Made by a program: the position numbers and the translations under genes. A stretch of DNA of 64,000 bases, taken from Flavobacterium sp. (GTDB lineage: Bacteria; Bacteroidota; Bacteroidia; Flavobacteriales; Flavobacteriaceae). Positions 1 through 8,655 of this stretch are shown here, in pieces. The first letter of the stretch is position 1, and the number at the start of each line of letters is the position of its first letter. Location of the stretch: contig JADGMX010000007.1 of the NCBI GenBank assembly GCA_015234525.1, positions 18,366-82,365 on the forward strand. Reading direction: 5' to 3'. The notes under the pieces are model-generated. The model had not been told where the DNA came from, searched no databases, and worked only from the letters and a program-made list of their open reading frames with translations.

Positions 1-26
1 TTTAGGTTTTGCGGCTCCGGGTACAA

Positions 27-57
27 AAGCTTCCTCTTTTTGAGGGAGCTTTTTTAT
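27..57. terminator. Rho-independent terminator (bidirectional)
   Basis: An inverted repeat (AAAGCTTCCTC, short T loop, GAGGGAGCTTTTTT) forms a stem of about 11 bp with a T-run on the plus strand and A-rich sequence before it. It probably ends a plus-strand gene lying outside the window. The rest of 58-165 shows no gene or clear signal. Confidence 0.75.
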
Positions 58-165
58 TTAGGCAAATTGGGGATAATATGATAGTTTCAACTTTCCGGCG
101 GTTCTCGCGAGGGCTTAAAGCAGTCATGTCCTATAAAACCGATCAATGAATTTGCGGCAGTTCGC

Positions 166-271
166 ACGCGTGAGGGATAGAAATGAAAATCCCGCTAAAG
201 GCTTTTGCCGAAAGCGGGATTGTAGTGAATAGCCCGACCGTGTCGCGATAGCAGAACGGGCACGCCCAAAT
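166..271 (-). repeat. Dispersed intergenic repeat, type B (copy B1)
   Basis: Read on the minus strand it starts TTTGGGCGTGCCC and ends TATCCCTCACGC, the end sequences shared with the other type B copies. Its inside is a perfect 9-bp stem (AATCCCGCT / AGCGGGATT) around an inner GGC-AAAA-GCC hairpin, followed by a T-rich stretch. It begins a few bases past the nuoN stop, so it could also terminate the nuo transcript. Confidence 0.7.
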
Positions 272-277
272 TATCGT

Positions 278-1651
278 TTAAGCCATGATTAGATTTGTGA
301 TGTAAGACGGGAATAAACCGATGGCGATATTGAGTAAAATTGCGAGGGTTGCCACTACGTGAATTGCCATTGGAACCGCCGGACGAACATCGTCTGATTC
401 TTTTGTGTACATCGCCAAAATCAGTTTGAAATAGTAACCGATGCTGATAATCGAGTTGATGACTGCCGCGATGACTACGATCAGATAACCTGAATTTATG
501 GTGTCTGTAAACAACATGAATTTTGCAAAGAACCCTGAAAATATCGGGATTCCGCCCATTGAAAGCATGGCTCCCGTCAAAATTGCAGCAAGTACCGGAT
601 TTGACTTTCCGAGTCCGTTAAAGCTGTCGATTTCTTCGCCTTTACCGTTTTTGCCCACGTAAATGACAACCGCAAAAGCCGCGATTCCGCTTAATGCATA
701 CGCCGTAGCGTAATACAATAACGTTCCGCTGGCATCGCCACTGCTTAAGAGCGCCATCAGCATAAATCCGGCGTGAGAAATACCCGAAAACGCAAGCATA
801 CGCTTCACGTTGGTTTGTCTTAATGCCATGATGTTTCCGACAGTCATTGAAGCGATCGAGATCACGACAATCATGATTTCGAACGCATACGGCATATCGA
901 TGATGAGTTGACTTGTAATTTTATACAGCGTTGCAATTGCCACAACTTTGGCAAGCGTGCTCATTAATGTTGTAACAAGCGTTGGGGAACCTTCGTAAAC
1001 ATCCGGAGCCCAGAAGTGGAACGGAACGGCGGCGATTTTGAACAACATGCCTGAGATGGTCAGGATGAGTCCGATGTAAAACCATGACGGAGTTACAGTC
1101 GACGACGACAATGCGTAAATCTCGGCGACGTTAAATGAACCTGTTGCGCCGTAAATCAAGCAAATACCGAATAAGATAAATCCGGACGCAAATGCACCCA
1201 TTAGGAAATATTTCATCCCGGCTTCGTTGCTCTTTAGGTTTTGTCTGTTGCTTGCCGCCAGAACGTATAATGCGATTGAAAGAATCTCGATTCCGAGGAA
1301 AAACATCGCTAAATTTCCGAAAGAAACCATTGCCACTGAACCTGCGAGCAGGAAAAGTTTGATGCTGACAAAATCAGAGATCTTCGATGGTGTGTCTTTA
1401 TAAAAATCGGGTGTTAATGCAACCAGGAAAATGGTCAGCAAAATAAAAAGGGCGGTGAACGATGTTGCAAAACGATCGATAACGATCATATTGTTAAAGT
1501 GTCCGCCGGACAAATCGAATTCGTACAGGTTAAGCGCGAAAACACCAACGAGCCCGATTAAAGCCATCGGAACAATTCCTTTTCTGAAATTGAGGATTTC
1601 GAACAAAAGGACTAAAACTCCTAAACCCGTAATTGCTAGTAATGTGTTCAT
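278..1651 (-). CDS. nuoN: NADH-quinone oxidoreductase subunit N
   Basis: A 457-residue polytopic membrane protein of the Mrp-antiporter-like family (proton_antipo_M), one of three antiporter-like subunits of the complex I membrane arm. It has the family pattern of about 14 hydrophobic helices, with conserved helix-breaking segments such as FKIAAVPFHFWAPDVYEG and MLAFSGISHAGFML, where charged residues line the proton half-channels. It is the last gene of the nuo operon, 3 bp after nuoM. The length is close to NuoN in other Flavobacteriia. A type B repeat lies just after the stop codon. Confidence 0.96.
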   Translation of the reverse strand: MNTLLAITGLGVLVLLFEILNFRKGIVPMALIGLVGVFALNLYEFDLSGGHFNNMIVIDRFATSFTALFILLTIFLVALTPDFYKDTPSKISDFVSIKLFLLAGSVAMVSFGNLAMFFLGIEILSIALYVLAASNRQNLKSNEAGMKYFLMGAFASGFILFGICLIYGATGSFNVAEIYALSSSTVTPSWFYIGLILTISGMLFKIAAVPFHFWAPDVYEGSPTLVTTLMSTLAKVVAIATLYKITSQLIIDMPYAFEIMIVVISIASMTVGNIMALRQTNVKRMLAFSGISHAGFMLMALLSSGDASGTLLYYATAYALSGIAAFAVVIYVGKNGKGEEIDSFNGLGKSNPVLAAILTGAMLSMGGIPIFSGFFAKFMLFTDTINSGYLIVVIAAVINSIISIGYYFKLILAMYTKESDDVRPAVPMAIHVVATLAILLNIAIGLFPSYITNLIMA

Positions 1652-1654
1652 TTC

Positions 1655-3106
1655 TTATCGTAGTGGTTGAAACCTGTTGATGTTGGCTAATATATTTTCG
1701 ATGCTTGGCTGGATGAGGTCGGTTAGTGGCTTTGGATACAATCCGAAGAACAATAAAACTCCGATGATCACTACCAATGTGGTTGCTTCTTTGGCAGTTA
1801 CGTCGGCGAAAATGGTTGCGTTTTTCTCACCGAGCATGACGTTTTGGAACATTCTAAGCATGTAGTAAGCTCCGAGGATGATTGTCATTCCGCCTAAAAT
1901 CGCATAGATTAAATCGATTTGCGACAAGCTGTAAAGCACCATGAACTCGCCCACAAAGTTGAAAGTTCCCGGCAAAGCAACTGACGCCAGAACCAGGATC
2001 AAAAACATCGAGGTAAATTTCGGCGATTGTATTCTGATGCCACCCATTTGAGCGATCTCACGTGTTTGAAGTCGCCTGAAAATGATTTCCGCCACAAAGA
2101 ACAATCCAACAATTACAAATCCGTGTGCGATCATTTGCATGACGGCGCCTGTTAATCCGTCGGCGGTAAGTGTGTAACAACCGGCTGCGATTAATCCGAC
2201 GTGCGCTAGCGATGAATAGGCCAATAGTCGTTTAAGATCGGTTTGGCGAAGGGCGACGATAGATCCGTAGATAACGCCGGCAACACTGATTCCGATTAGT
2301 AAATCCATGTATTTTTCAGCTGCCAAAGGAGCGATTTGCACTTGCCATCTGATAACGCTGTAAAGCCCCATTTTAAGCATGATGCCCGCAAGTAGCATGG
2401 TTCCGACTGCCGGAGCTTTTTGGTACACTGAAGCTTGCCAGGTGTGGAATGGGATAAGCGGAATTTTCACGGCGTAAGCCAGGAAGAAGGCAAAGAAGAT
2501 GTAGAATTGTTCGTCGGCGGTTAACATGGCGCGACTTAAATCTGAAATCAGGAAACTTCCGGTGCGGAAATACAAGTAAGCAAAAGCGACCAACATGAAA
2601 AGCGATCCTGCAAAAGTGTAAATAAAGAATTTGATGACAGCTTTCTTACGAACTTCGGCATCGCCATTACCCCAGATAAGTGCGATAAAGTAAATTGGGA
2701 TCAGTGAAAGCTCCCAGAAAACGTAGTATAAAAGTCCGTCTGCCGCCAAAAACGTCCCTGACATCGAGAAAGCCATAAACATGATCAGGCCGTAAAAAGC
2801 TTTTGCGTTTGTAACGACATTTCCGAATGTGGTAAAGATGATAATCGGAATAAGCGCCGTTGTGAGCAACATCATTGCTAATGCGAGTCCGTCAGCACTT
2901 AATGCAAAGTATGTTTTTGGGGAAGCGATCCACAGGAAATTTTTGTCGAGAACAACGCCGTCCAAATGCTGATTCACCGCAACCAAAGTCATGATAAACG
3001 CAACAACCGATGTTCCGAGGGCCACATACGCGGCGTTTTTATTTCCGGCGAAATAAGTTGCCAGTGAACCTAGTAAAAGTATGATCAGTATGTAAGATAC
3101 ATCCAT
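1655..3106 (-). CDS. nuoM: NADH-quinone oxidoreductase subunit M
   Basis: A 483-residue antiporter-like subunit of complex I, predicted to translocate a proton across the inner membrane. Recognisable segments are YYVFWELSLIPIYFIALIWG, carrying the conserved membrane glutamate of NuoM; the IPFHTWQASVY motif, equivalent to the PFHxWLPDAH segment; and LKRLLAYSSLAHVG. It sits between nuoL (13 bp upstream) and nuoN. Length and topology are normal for the family, with no internal disruption. Confidence 0.96.
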   Translation of the reverse strand: MDVSYILIILLLGSLATYFAGNKNAAYVALGTSVVAFIMTLVAVNQHLDGVVLDKNFLWIASPKTYFALSADGLALAMMLLTTALIPIIIFTTFGNVVTNAKAFYGLIMFMAFSMSGTFLAADGLLYYVFWELSLIPIYFIALIWGNGDAEVRKKAVIKFFIYTFAGSLFMLVAFAYLYFRTGSFLISDLSRAMLTADEQFYIFFAFFLAYAVKIPLIPFHTWQASVYQKAPAVGTMLLAGIMLKMGLYSVIRWQVQIAPLAAEKYMDLLIGISVAGVIYGSIVALRQTDLKRLLAYSSLAHVGLIAAGCYTLTADGLTGAVMQMIAHGFVIVGLFFVAEIIFRRLQTREIAQMGGIRIQSPKFTSMFLILVLASVALPGTFNFVGEFMVLYSLSQIDLIYAILGGMTIILGAYYMLRMFQNVMLGEKNATIFADVTAKEATTLVVIIGVLLFFGLYPKPLTDLIQPSIENILANINRFQPLR

Positions 3107-3119
3107 TATGTGAAAGTTA

Positions 3120-4997
3120 TTATCCTAAAAATAAATAAGTTAAAATGCCGCAGATGCCGAGTACGAATACAAACAAGTATAAACCGACATTTCCGTTGTG
3201 CAATAATTTTCCTTGTGTTCCGATAGCGTTGGTCACTTTTCCAAAACCGTAAACCAAGCCTGAAAGTGCGGGTTCAAGGGTGTTTTTGAACAATAGTGAT
3301 AAAGCGTTCAATGGCTTTACGATTAGGTATTCGTAAATTTCATCGACATAATATTTATTGTAGAGAACTTTCGTCACGCCTTCAATCTGCGCATCCTCAG
3401 GTGGAACCTGAGCACCGCGGATATACTTCGCGTATGCAATCCCGATTCCGATTAGTCCGCCCGCAACTGCAAGTCCCATCAACATGTATTCGGTTGTGCC
3501 AAAAGCATGCGCCGTATGTTCGGCATTTGGGAAAATAGGTGCAAGATAGTGTGACAACCAGCTATTTCCAGGAAGGCTGATAACGCCACCCACAGCTGCC
3601 AAAATTGCCAGGACGATTAGTGGGAATGTGATTAGACCCGGACTTTCGTGCAAATGCTTCTTTTGTTCGTCAGTCCCTCTGAAACTTTTGAAGAACGTCA
3701 GATAAAGCAATCGGAACATATAGAATGCGGTCATGATCGACGCTAAAGATGCAATCGCCCATAATCCGATGTTGTGGTGGAATGCAGTCATCAAAATCTC
3801 ATCTTTCGAGAAAAATCCGGAGAACGGCGGTATTCCGGCAATTGCCAACGACGAAATAAGGAAGGTAATAAAGGTAATTTTCATAACCGATTTCAAACCG
3901 CCCATACGTCGCATGTCTTGTTCGCCGTGCAATGCGTGAATCACTGATCCAGATCCAAGGAACAAACAAGCTTTGAAGAACGCGTGAGTGATGACGTGAA
4001 AAACCGCAATTTCGTAAGCGCCAAGCCCAAGCGCAAGGAACATTAATCCCAATTGCGACACGGTTGAATATGCCAGAACTTTTTTGATGTCATTTTGAAC
4101 AAGTCCGATAGTTGCCGCAACCAAAGCCGTTACCGCTCCGACGATCGCGATGATATTCTGAACTTGAGGCGCGAGATCGAACACAAAATTCAATCTTGTG
4201 ACCATAAAGATTCCGGCGGTTACCATCGTAGCAGCGTGAATAAGTGCTGAAACCGGAGTTGGTCCCGCCATCGCATCAGGAAGCCACGTATAGAGTGGAA
4301 GCTGAGCCGATTTTCCACACGCACCGATAAACAATGCCAATGCCGCCGCACCAATCCAGTACGATTCGGTGTTGCCCGCCATTACAGCAGCTTGCATTTC
4401 GCCAAAATCAATGGTTGTAAAAACCGAACCCAGGATGAAAATACCAACCAAGAATCCGAGATCGCCAATACGGTTCATGATGAAAGCTTTCTTCGCCGCA
4501 TCGTTATAATCCTGATTTTTGTACCAGAATCCGATCAAGAGGTATGAACAAAGTCCGACGCCTTCCCAACCGATAAACATAACCAATAGGTTGCTACCGG
4601 TAACAAGCGTGATCATAAAGAAGATGAACAGGTTCAGGTATGCAAAGAACTTGTGGAAATTCTCGTCATCGTGCATATAACTTATTGAATACACGTGAAT
4701 CAATGCGCCAATTCCGGTAACAAACATCAACCAAAGCAATGAAAGCTGGTCGAGAAGTATCGCGAAATCTACGGTGAATCGACCAAGTTTAATCCACTCA
4801 AAAAGTGAAACCTTAATCGGCTCGGCGCCACCGGAAACCTGAAGAAAGAAGTAAAGCGTCACCAAAAACGACACTACAACGGCTAAAGTTCCGACAATTC
4901 CGGAAACCCCTTTGCCCACACTTTTTCCAAAGAATACATTAAACAGAAACCCGACAAATGGGGCAAGTAACAGAATTAAAATCAAGCTTGTCTCCAT
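3120..4997 (-). CDS. nuoL: NADH-quinone oxidoreductase subunit L
   Basis: A 625-residue protein, the largest antiporter-like subunit at the distal end of the complex I membrane arm. It carries the N-terminal oxidored_q1_N segment (ALIHVYSISYMHDD), the core antiporter motifs (FIGWEGVGLCSYLLIGFWY, LYTWLPDAMAGPTPVSALIH, KVLAYSTVSQLG) and the long C-terminal extension expected for the lateral amphipathic helix (YVDEIYEYLIVKPLNALS). It lies 6 bp after nuoK. All family landmarks are present and the length is normal. Confidence 0.97.
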   Translation of the reverse strand: METSLILILLLAPFVGFLFNVFFGKSVGKGVSGIVGTLAVVVSFLVTLYFFLQVSGGAEPIKVSLFEWIKLGRFTVDFAILLDQLSLLWLMFVTGIGALIHVYSISYMHDDENFHKFFAYLNLFIFFMITLVTGSNLLVMFIGWEGVGLCSYLLIGFWYKNQDYNDAAKKAFIMNRIGDLGFLVGIFILGSVFTTIDFGEMQAAVMAGNTESYWIGAAALALFIGACGKSAQLPLYTWLPDAMAGPTPVSALIHAATMVTAGIFMVTRLNFVFDLAPQVQNIIAIVGAVTALVAATIGLVQNDIKKVLAYSTVSQLGLMFLALGLGAYEIAVFHVITHAFFKACLFLGSGSVIHALHGEQDMRRMGGLKSVMKITFITFLISSLAIAGIPPFSGFFSKDEILMTAFHHNIGLWAIASLASIMTAFYMFRLLYLTFFKSFRGTDEQKKHLHESPGLITFPLIVLAILAAVGGVISLPGNSWLSHYLAPIFPNAEHTAHAFGTTEYMLMGLAVAGGLIGIGIAYAKYIRGAQVPPEDAQIEGVTKVLYNKYYVDEIYEYLIVKPLNALSLLFKNTLEPALSGLVYGFGKVTNAIGTQGKLLHNGNVGLYLFVFVLGICGILTYLFLG

Positions 4998-5003
4998 CCC
5001 CGG

Positions 5004-5324
5004 TTATCCTTTTAATGTTTTTAATTTATCAATATCGATTGAACCTAAATTCCTGAAAATCGACACCAGAATCGCTAGTCCAACGGCAACTTCCGCAGCG
5101 GCAACCGCCATTGAGAAGAATACGAAAACCTGTCCTTGCGAATCCTGATGATAGGTCGAAAACGCCACAAAAAGCAGGTTTACCGCGTTTAGCATGATCT
5201 CGATCGACATAAACATGATGATCGCGTTTCTTCTATAAAGTACGCCAAAAGCTCCAATCGCAAAAAGCAATGCCGATAACATGACGTAATTGTGAATCCC
5301 AATTTCTTGTAAAATATTCTGCAT
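5004..5324 (-). CDS. nuoK: NADH-quinone oxidoreductase subunit K
   Basis: A 106-residue membrane protein with three predicted helices. Helix 2 contains the conserved glutamate of NuoK in [20 protein letters not shown], part of the charged axis that couples quinone chemistry to proton pumping. The start codon overlaps the nuoJ stop by one base, which indicates translational coupling. The C-terminal motif [18 protein letters not shown] is typical of the family. Confidence 0.96.
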   Translation of the reverse strand: MQNILQEIGIHNYVMLSALLFAIGAFGVLYRRNAIIMFMSIEIMLNAVNLLFVAFSTYHQDSQGQVFVFFSMAVAAAEVAVGLAILVSIFRNLGSIDIDKLKTLKG

Positions 5325-5827
5325 TATGCTGTTTCTTTTTTAGACAATAGCACCGCACCAACCATCGAAACCAATAAAAGTACCGACGCGGTTTCAAACG
5401 GAACCATGTATTCGTTCAACAAAACCTGACCTAAAACCTTAATCGATTGGTAATCTTCACCGCTGGTTGCATACTCAATCATTTCGGGTTGCGCTTTGAC
5501 AAACACCGCAATAAGTACCAATGCAAAAACGCAAAATGATACAACAGCCGCGATTGAAGTCAGCATCGGCTTATTTTTCTCGTCTTCCTTATTGAGGTTC
5601 ATAAGCATGATCGTGAACAGGAAAAGTACCATGATCGCACCCGAATAAACGATAATGTGAACAATGGCTAAGAATTGCGCGTTAAATAAAAGGTAGTGAC
5701 CCGCGATCGAAAAGAAACAAATCACAAGGTAAATCGCACTGTGAATCGGGTTTTTGCTGATGATTGTCAGTATCGCCGTTGCCAGAGTTACCGCAGCCAG
5801 AATGTAAAAAAGTACTAATAAACTCAT
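5324..5827 (-). CDS. nuoJ: NADH-quinone oxidoreductase subunit J
   Basis: A 167-residue membrane subunit of complex I with five predicted helices. The third helix contains the [16 protein letters not shown] segment, the site of the conserved pi-bulge in NuoJ/ND6. It overlaps nuoI by 4 bp and nuoK by 1 bp, so nuoI-J-K form a coupled block. Length is normal. Confidence 0.95.
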   Translation of the reverse strand: MSLLVLFYILAAVTLATAILTIISKNPIHSAIYLVICFFSIAGHYLLFNAQFLAIVHIIVYSGAIMVLFLFTIMLMNLNKEDEKNKPMLTSIAAVVSFCVFALVLIAVFVKAQPEMIEYATSGEDYQSIKVLGQVLLNEYMVPFETASVLLLVSMVGAVLLSKKETA

Positions 5828-6375
5828 ATCTGCTCCGATTTTTTGTTGTTACCTCTTGCAAGCGCAACATCAAGTGGCATCACAAGTTTATCCTTTCCAA
5901 AAATGAAATCCTCACGTTTTGTGCTCGCCGGAACAAGTACTTTTGATTCGGTTAAATAAATCGCATCTTTCGGACAAGCCTCTTCACACAATCCGCAGAA
6001 AATGCAACGAAGCATGTTAATCTCGTAAACCGATGCATATTTTTCCTCGCGATACAAATGTTTTTCGTCAGGTTTGCGTTCGGCCGCCGTCATGGTAATG
6101 GCCTCAGCCGGGCATGATAAAGCGCATAATCCGCAAGCGGTGCAATTCTCCCTGCCTTGTTCATCGCGTTTCAGCATGTGCTGACCTCGGTAAACCGCGC
6201 TTCGCTCCCTAACTTGCTCAGGAAATTTGATAGTAACTTTTCGCGTAAAAAGGTGTTTGATCGTAATCCACAGCCCTTTCGCAATGGCAATCAGGTAAAG
6301 GCTCTCCCAAAAAGTCATCTTTTTGTCGGAAACTTCCTTTTTTCTGCCCGATAATGATATGGTTTCTATAGACAT
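5824..6375 (-). CDS. nuoI: NADH-quinone oxidoreductase subunit I (two 4Fe-4S clusters)
   Basis: A 183-residue peripheral-arm ferredoxin-like subunit that passes electrons through clusters N6a and N6b towards NuoB. Two CxxCxxCxxxCP motifs are intact: C78, C81, C84, C88 and C124, C127, C130, C134. The hydrophobic N-terminal stretch (residues about 23-40) anchors it at the membrane arm. It is separated from nuoH by about 150 bp holding a dispersed repeat, which is unusual inside an otherwise tight operon. Confidence 0.96.
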   Translation of the reverse strand: MSIETISLSGRKKEVSDKKMTFWESLYLIAIAKGLWITIKHLFTRKVTIKFPEQVRERSAVYRGQHMLKRDEQGRENCTACGLCALSCPAEAITMTAAERKPDEKHLYREEKYASVYEINMLRCIFCGLCEEACPKDAIYLTESKVLVPASTKREDFIFGKDKLVMPLDVALARGNNKKSEQI

Positions 6376-6422
6376 TTTCTGTTTTATTTTTAGAAGTATT
6401 AAACTCCCTGACTTCTTTGAGT

Positions 6423-6500
6423 CACTCGTCCCGCTATTCGCTGCAATCTTTTTTGTTCCGCAAAGCTTCTCAAAAAAGGATTTCCGCTGCTATCGGGGCT
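6423..6500 (+). repeat. Dispersed intergenic repeat, type A (copy A1), inside the nuo operon
   Basis: It lies in the nuoH-nuoI gap (6376-6524). The core is an inverted repeat, ATCTTTTTTG with CAAAAAAGGAT, flanked by CCCGCTATTCGC on the left and TTCCGCTGCTATCGGGGCT on the right. The same architecture recurs at 19952, 32368 and 57550. It could act as an internal RNA hairpin that affects nuoH-nuoI read-through. Confidence 0.7.
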
Positions 6501-6524
6501 ATTTTTAATGTACCCGTTTCTTTA

Positions 6525-7559
6525 TTAGCTGTCAAACAACAAGATGACAATACCGGTGATCATGATGTTCAAAATGGCAAGCGGAATCAATACTTTCCAT
6601 CCCAATCGCATCAATTGATCGTATCTGAATCTCGGAATCGTCCATCGAACCCACATAAAGAAGAAGATGAAGAAACAAAGCTTGATAAACAGTACGATAA
6701 TTCCGATCACGTTCGCGATGTTCATTCCCCAATTCGCTTCAGCCCAATCCATTCCCGGATAGTTGTAAGCTCCAAAATAGAGAACCGCCAAAATTGTCGA
6801 AGAAATAAACATGCTCGCGTACTCAGCAAATAGATAGAATCCCATTCGCATCGACGAGTATTCAGTGTGGTAACCACCGATCAGCTCAGCCTCACATTCG
6901 GCAAGGTCAAACGGCGTTCTGTTGGCTTCGGCAAATGAACAGATCAAGAAGATGATAAAGCCAAGTGGCTGATAGAACACATTCCAGCTCATTCCGTGTT
7001 GTTGTTCAGAAATCTCGCGCAGGCTCAACGTTCCGGTCATCATCAATAACGCAATGATTGAAAGTCCCATCGCAACCTCATAGGAGATCATTTGCGATGC
7101 TGCTCTCATGGCGCCCATCAACGAAAATTTGTTGTTTGAAGCCCAACCACCAATCATGATCCCGTAAACACCAACCGACAAAACTCCGAAAACATAAAGT
7201 AATGCCACATCGATATCGGTTGCCTGCAAGATCACGTCGCGGCCAAAAATGTGAAGTTTATCACCCCACGGAATAACCGCACTAGTCATCAAAGCAACAC
7301 TCATTGAGACCGCCGGACCAACCACAAATAAAAATTTGTTTGGGGTATCAGGTAAAAATTCCTCTTTTGAGAAAAGTTTCAATCCGTCGGCAAGTGGTTG
7401 CAAAATCCCGCCTTTTCCGGCACGGTTCGGACCTACACGATCCTGAAGCCATGCGGCAATTTTTCGTTCAGCCAACGTCGAGTACATCGCCATCAACATT
7501 GTGATCGAAAAAATAATCAGGATAAAAATCCCTTTTTCTATGATTAATGCTTGATCCAT
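6525..7559 (-). CDS. nuoH: NADH-quinone oxidoreductase subunit H
   Basis: A 344-residue membrane subunit that forms the quinone-binding entrance of complex I together with NuoB and NuoD. It has the hallmark stretches ERKIAAWLQDRVGPNRAGKG, which contacts the quinone tunnel, FAEANRTPFDLAECEAELIG with its conserved acidic loop, and GWKVLIPLAILNI. Eight helices are expected. It starts 2 bp from the nuoG stop codon. Confidence 0.97.
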   Translation of the reverse strand: MDQALIIEKGIFILIIFSITMLMAMYSTLAERKIAAWLQDRVGPNRAGKGGILQPLADGLKLFSKEEFLPDTPNKFLFVVGPAVSMSVALMTSAVIPWGDKLHIFGRDVILQATDIDVALLYVFGVLSVGVYGIMIGGWASNNKFSLMGAMRAASQMISYEVAMGLSIIALLMMTGTLSLREISEQQHGMSWNVFYQPLGFIIFLICSFAEANRTPFDLAECEAELIGGYHTEYSSMRMGFYLFAEYASMFISSTILAVLYFGAYNYPGMDWAEANWGMNIANVIGIIVLFIKLCFFIFFFMWVRWTIPRFRYDQLMRLGWKVLIPLAILNIMITGIVILLFDS

Positions 7560-7561
7560 GG

Positions 7562-8605
7562 CTATATGTTCCCTTCCTTAAATATTTTCTCTTCCTGAGG
7601 CTTCAACGGTACGGTTGCCATACTGATCTTTTTACGATCAAGTTCCCGGCCTTTCAGAATCGCGTCCTCAGTTTCAATGCGAACCGTTTCAAGAGGTCTT
7701 GTGTAATTGTTGGCGTTGATAACCGAATCCTTCTCGAATTTCTTTGGTCCTTCGATTGTCCAATCACCCGGATTTTTGTGGTCAAAACGACATTCGTTAC
7801 AGATAAAATCTTCAACTTCGTGGAATTCATCCTTTCTTCCGGTTACACGCTGAACCTCGTTTCCGAACATCCAAAGCGTTACTTTTCCGCAACATTTCGA
7901 ACAATCGCGGTGTGCGTTATAAGGTTTATTGAACCAAACACGTTGTTTAAATCGGAATGTTTTATCGGTAAGCGCTCCAACGGGACAAACATCGATCATG
8001 TTTCCTGAGAATTCGTTGGTAATCGCTTTAGAAATGCAAGTCGAAATGTTTGAATGATCCCCGCGATCCATCACTCCATGAACGCGATTGTCGGTTAGCT
8101 GATCGGCCACCATCACACATCGGTAGCACAAAATGCAACGATTCATGTGAAGTTGAATGTTCGGGCCAATATCTTCGGGTTCAAAGGTTCGTTTGTCTTC
8201 GATATAGCGAGTCTGCGATTTCCCGTGCTTAAAGCTGAGGTTCTGCAGATCGCATTCGCCTGCCTGGTCGCAAACCGGGCAATCGAGCGGGTGATTGATC
8301 AGAAGGAACTCGGTTACAGATTTTCGGGCTTCGGTCACGCGCTCCGATTTGATGCTGTTTACTTCCATTCCGTCCATCACACCGGTTACGCAAGATGCCA
8401 TTAATTTCGGCATCGGACGTGGATCAGCATCACTTCCTTTTGCAACTTCAACAAGGCACGCGCGACATTTTCCGCCGCTACCTTTGAGTTTCGAGTAGTA
8501 ACACATCGCCGGTGGAACCGATTCGCCGCCAATCATACGAGCTGCCTGAAGGATGGTTGTCCCTGGTGCTACGTCAATGCTTTGGCCGTCAATTGTTATT
8601 TTCAT
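7562..8605 (-). CDS. nuoG: NADH-quinone oxidoreductase subunit G, short form without the molybdopterin domain
   Basis: A 347-residue protein that carries only the iron-sulfur part of NuoG. Ligands are visible for the 2Fe-2S cluster N1b (C35, C47, C50, C72), the His-Cys3 4Fe-4S cluster N5 (H105, C109, C112, C118) and 4Fe-4S cluster N4 (C157, C160, C163, C207). The large C-terminal domain of about 500 residues related to molybdopterin oxidoreductases, found in E. coli NuoG, is missing. A shorter Cys-rich tail (HRDCSKCCGKVTLW, then FICNECRFD) replaces it. The frame is clean and nuoH follows 2 bp downstream, so this is a natural short form, as I recall for other Flavobacteriia, and not a truncation. 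Confidence 0.92.
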   Translation of the reverse strand: MKITIDGQSIDVAPGTTILQAARMIGGESVPPAMCYYSKLKGSGGKCRACLVEVAKGSDADPRPMPKLMASCVTGVMDGMEVNSIKSERVTEARKSVTEFLLINHPLDCPVCDQAGECDLQNLSFKHGKSQTRYIEDKRTFEPEDIGPNIQLHMNRCILCYRCVMVADQLTDNRVHGVMDRGDHSNISTCISKAITNEFSGNMIDVCPVGALTDKTFRFKQRVWFNKPYNAHRDCSKCCGKVTLWMFGNEVQRVTGRKDEFHEVEDFICNECRFDHKNPGDWTIEGPKKFEKDSVINANNYTRPLETVRIETEDAILKGRELDRKKISMATVPLKPQEEKIFKEGNI

Positions 8606-8655
8606 GTTATAAATATTTCGCTCCGCGGAGCTATAGATATGCTCTTTTCGAGCTT

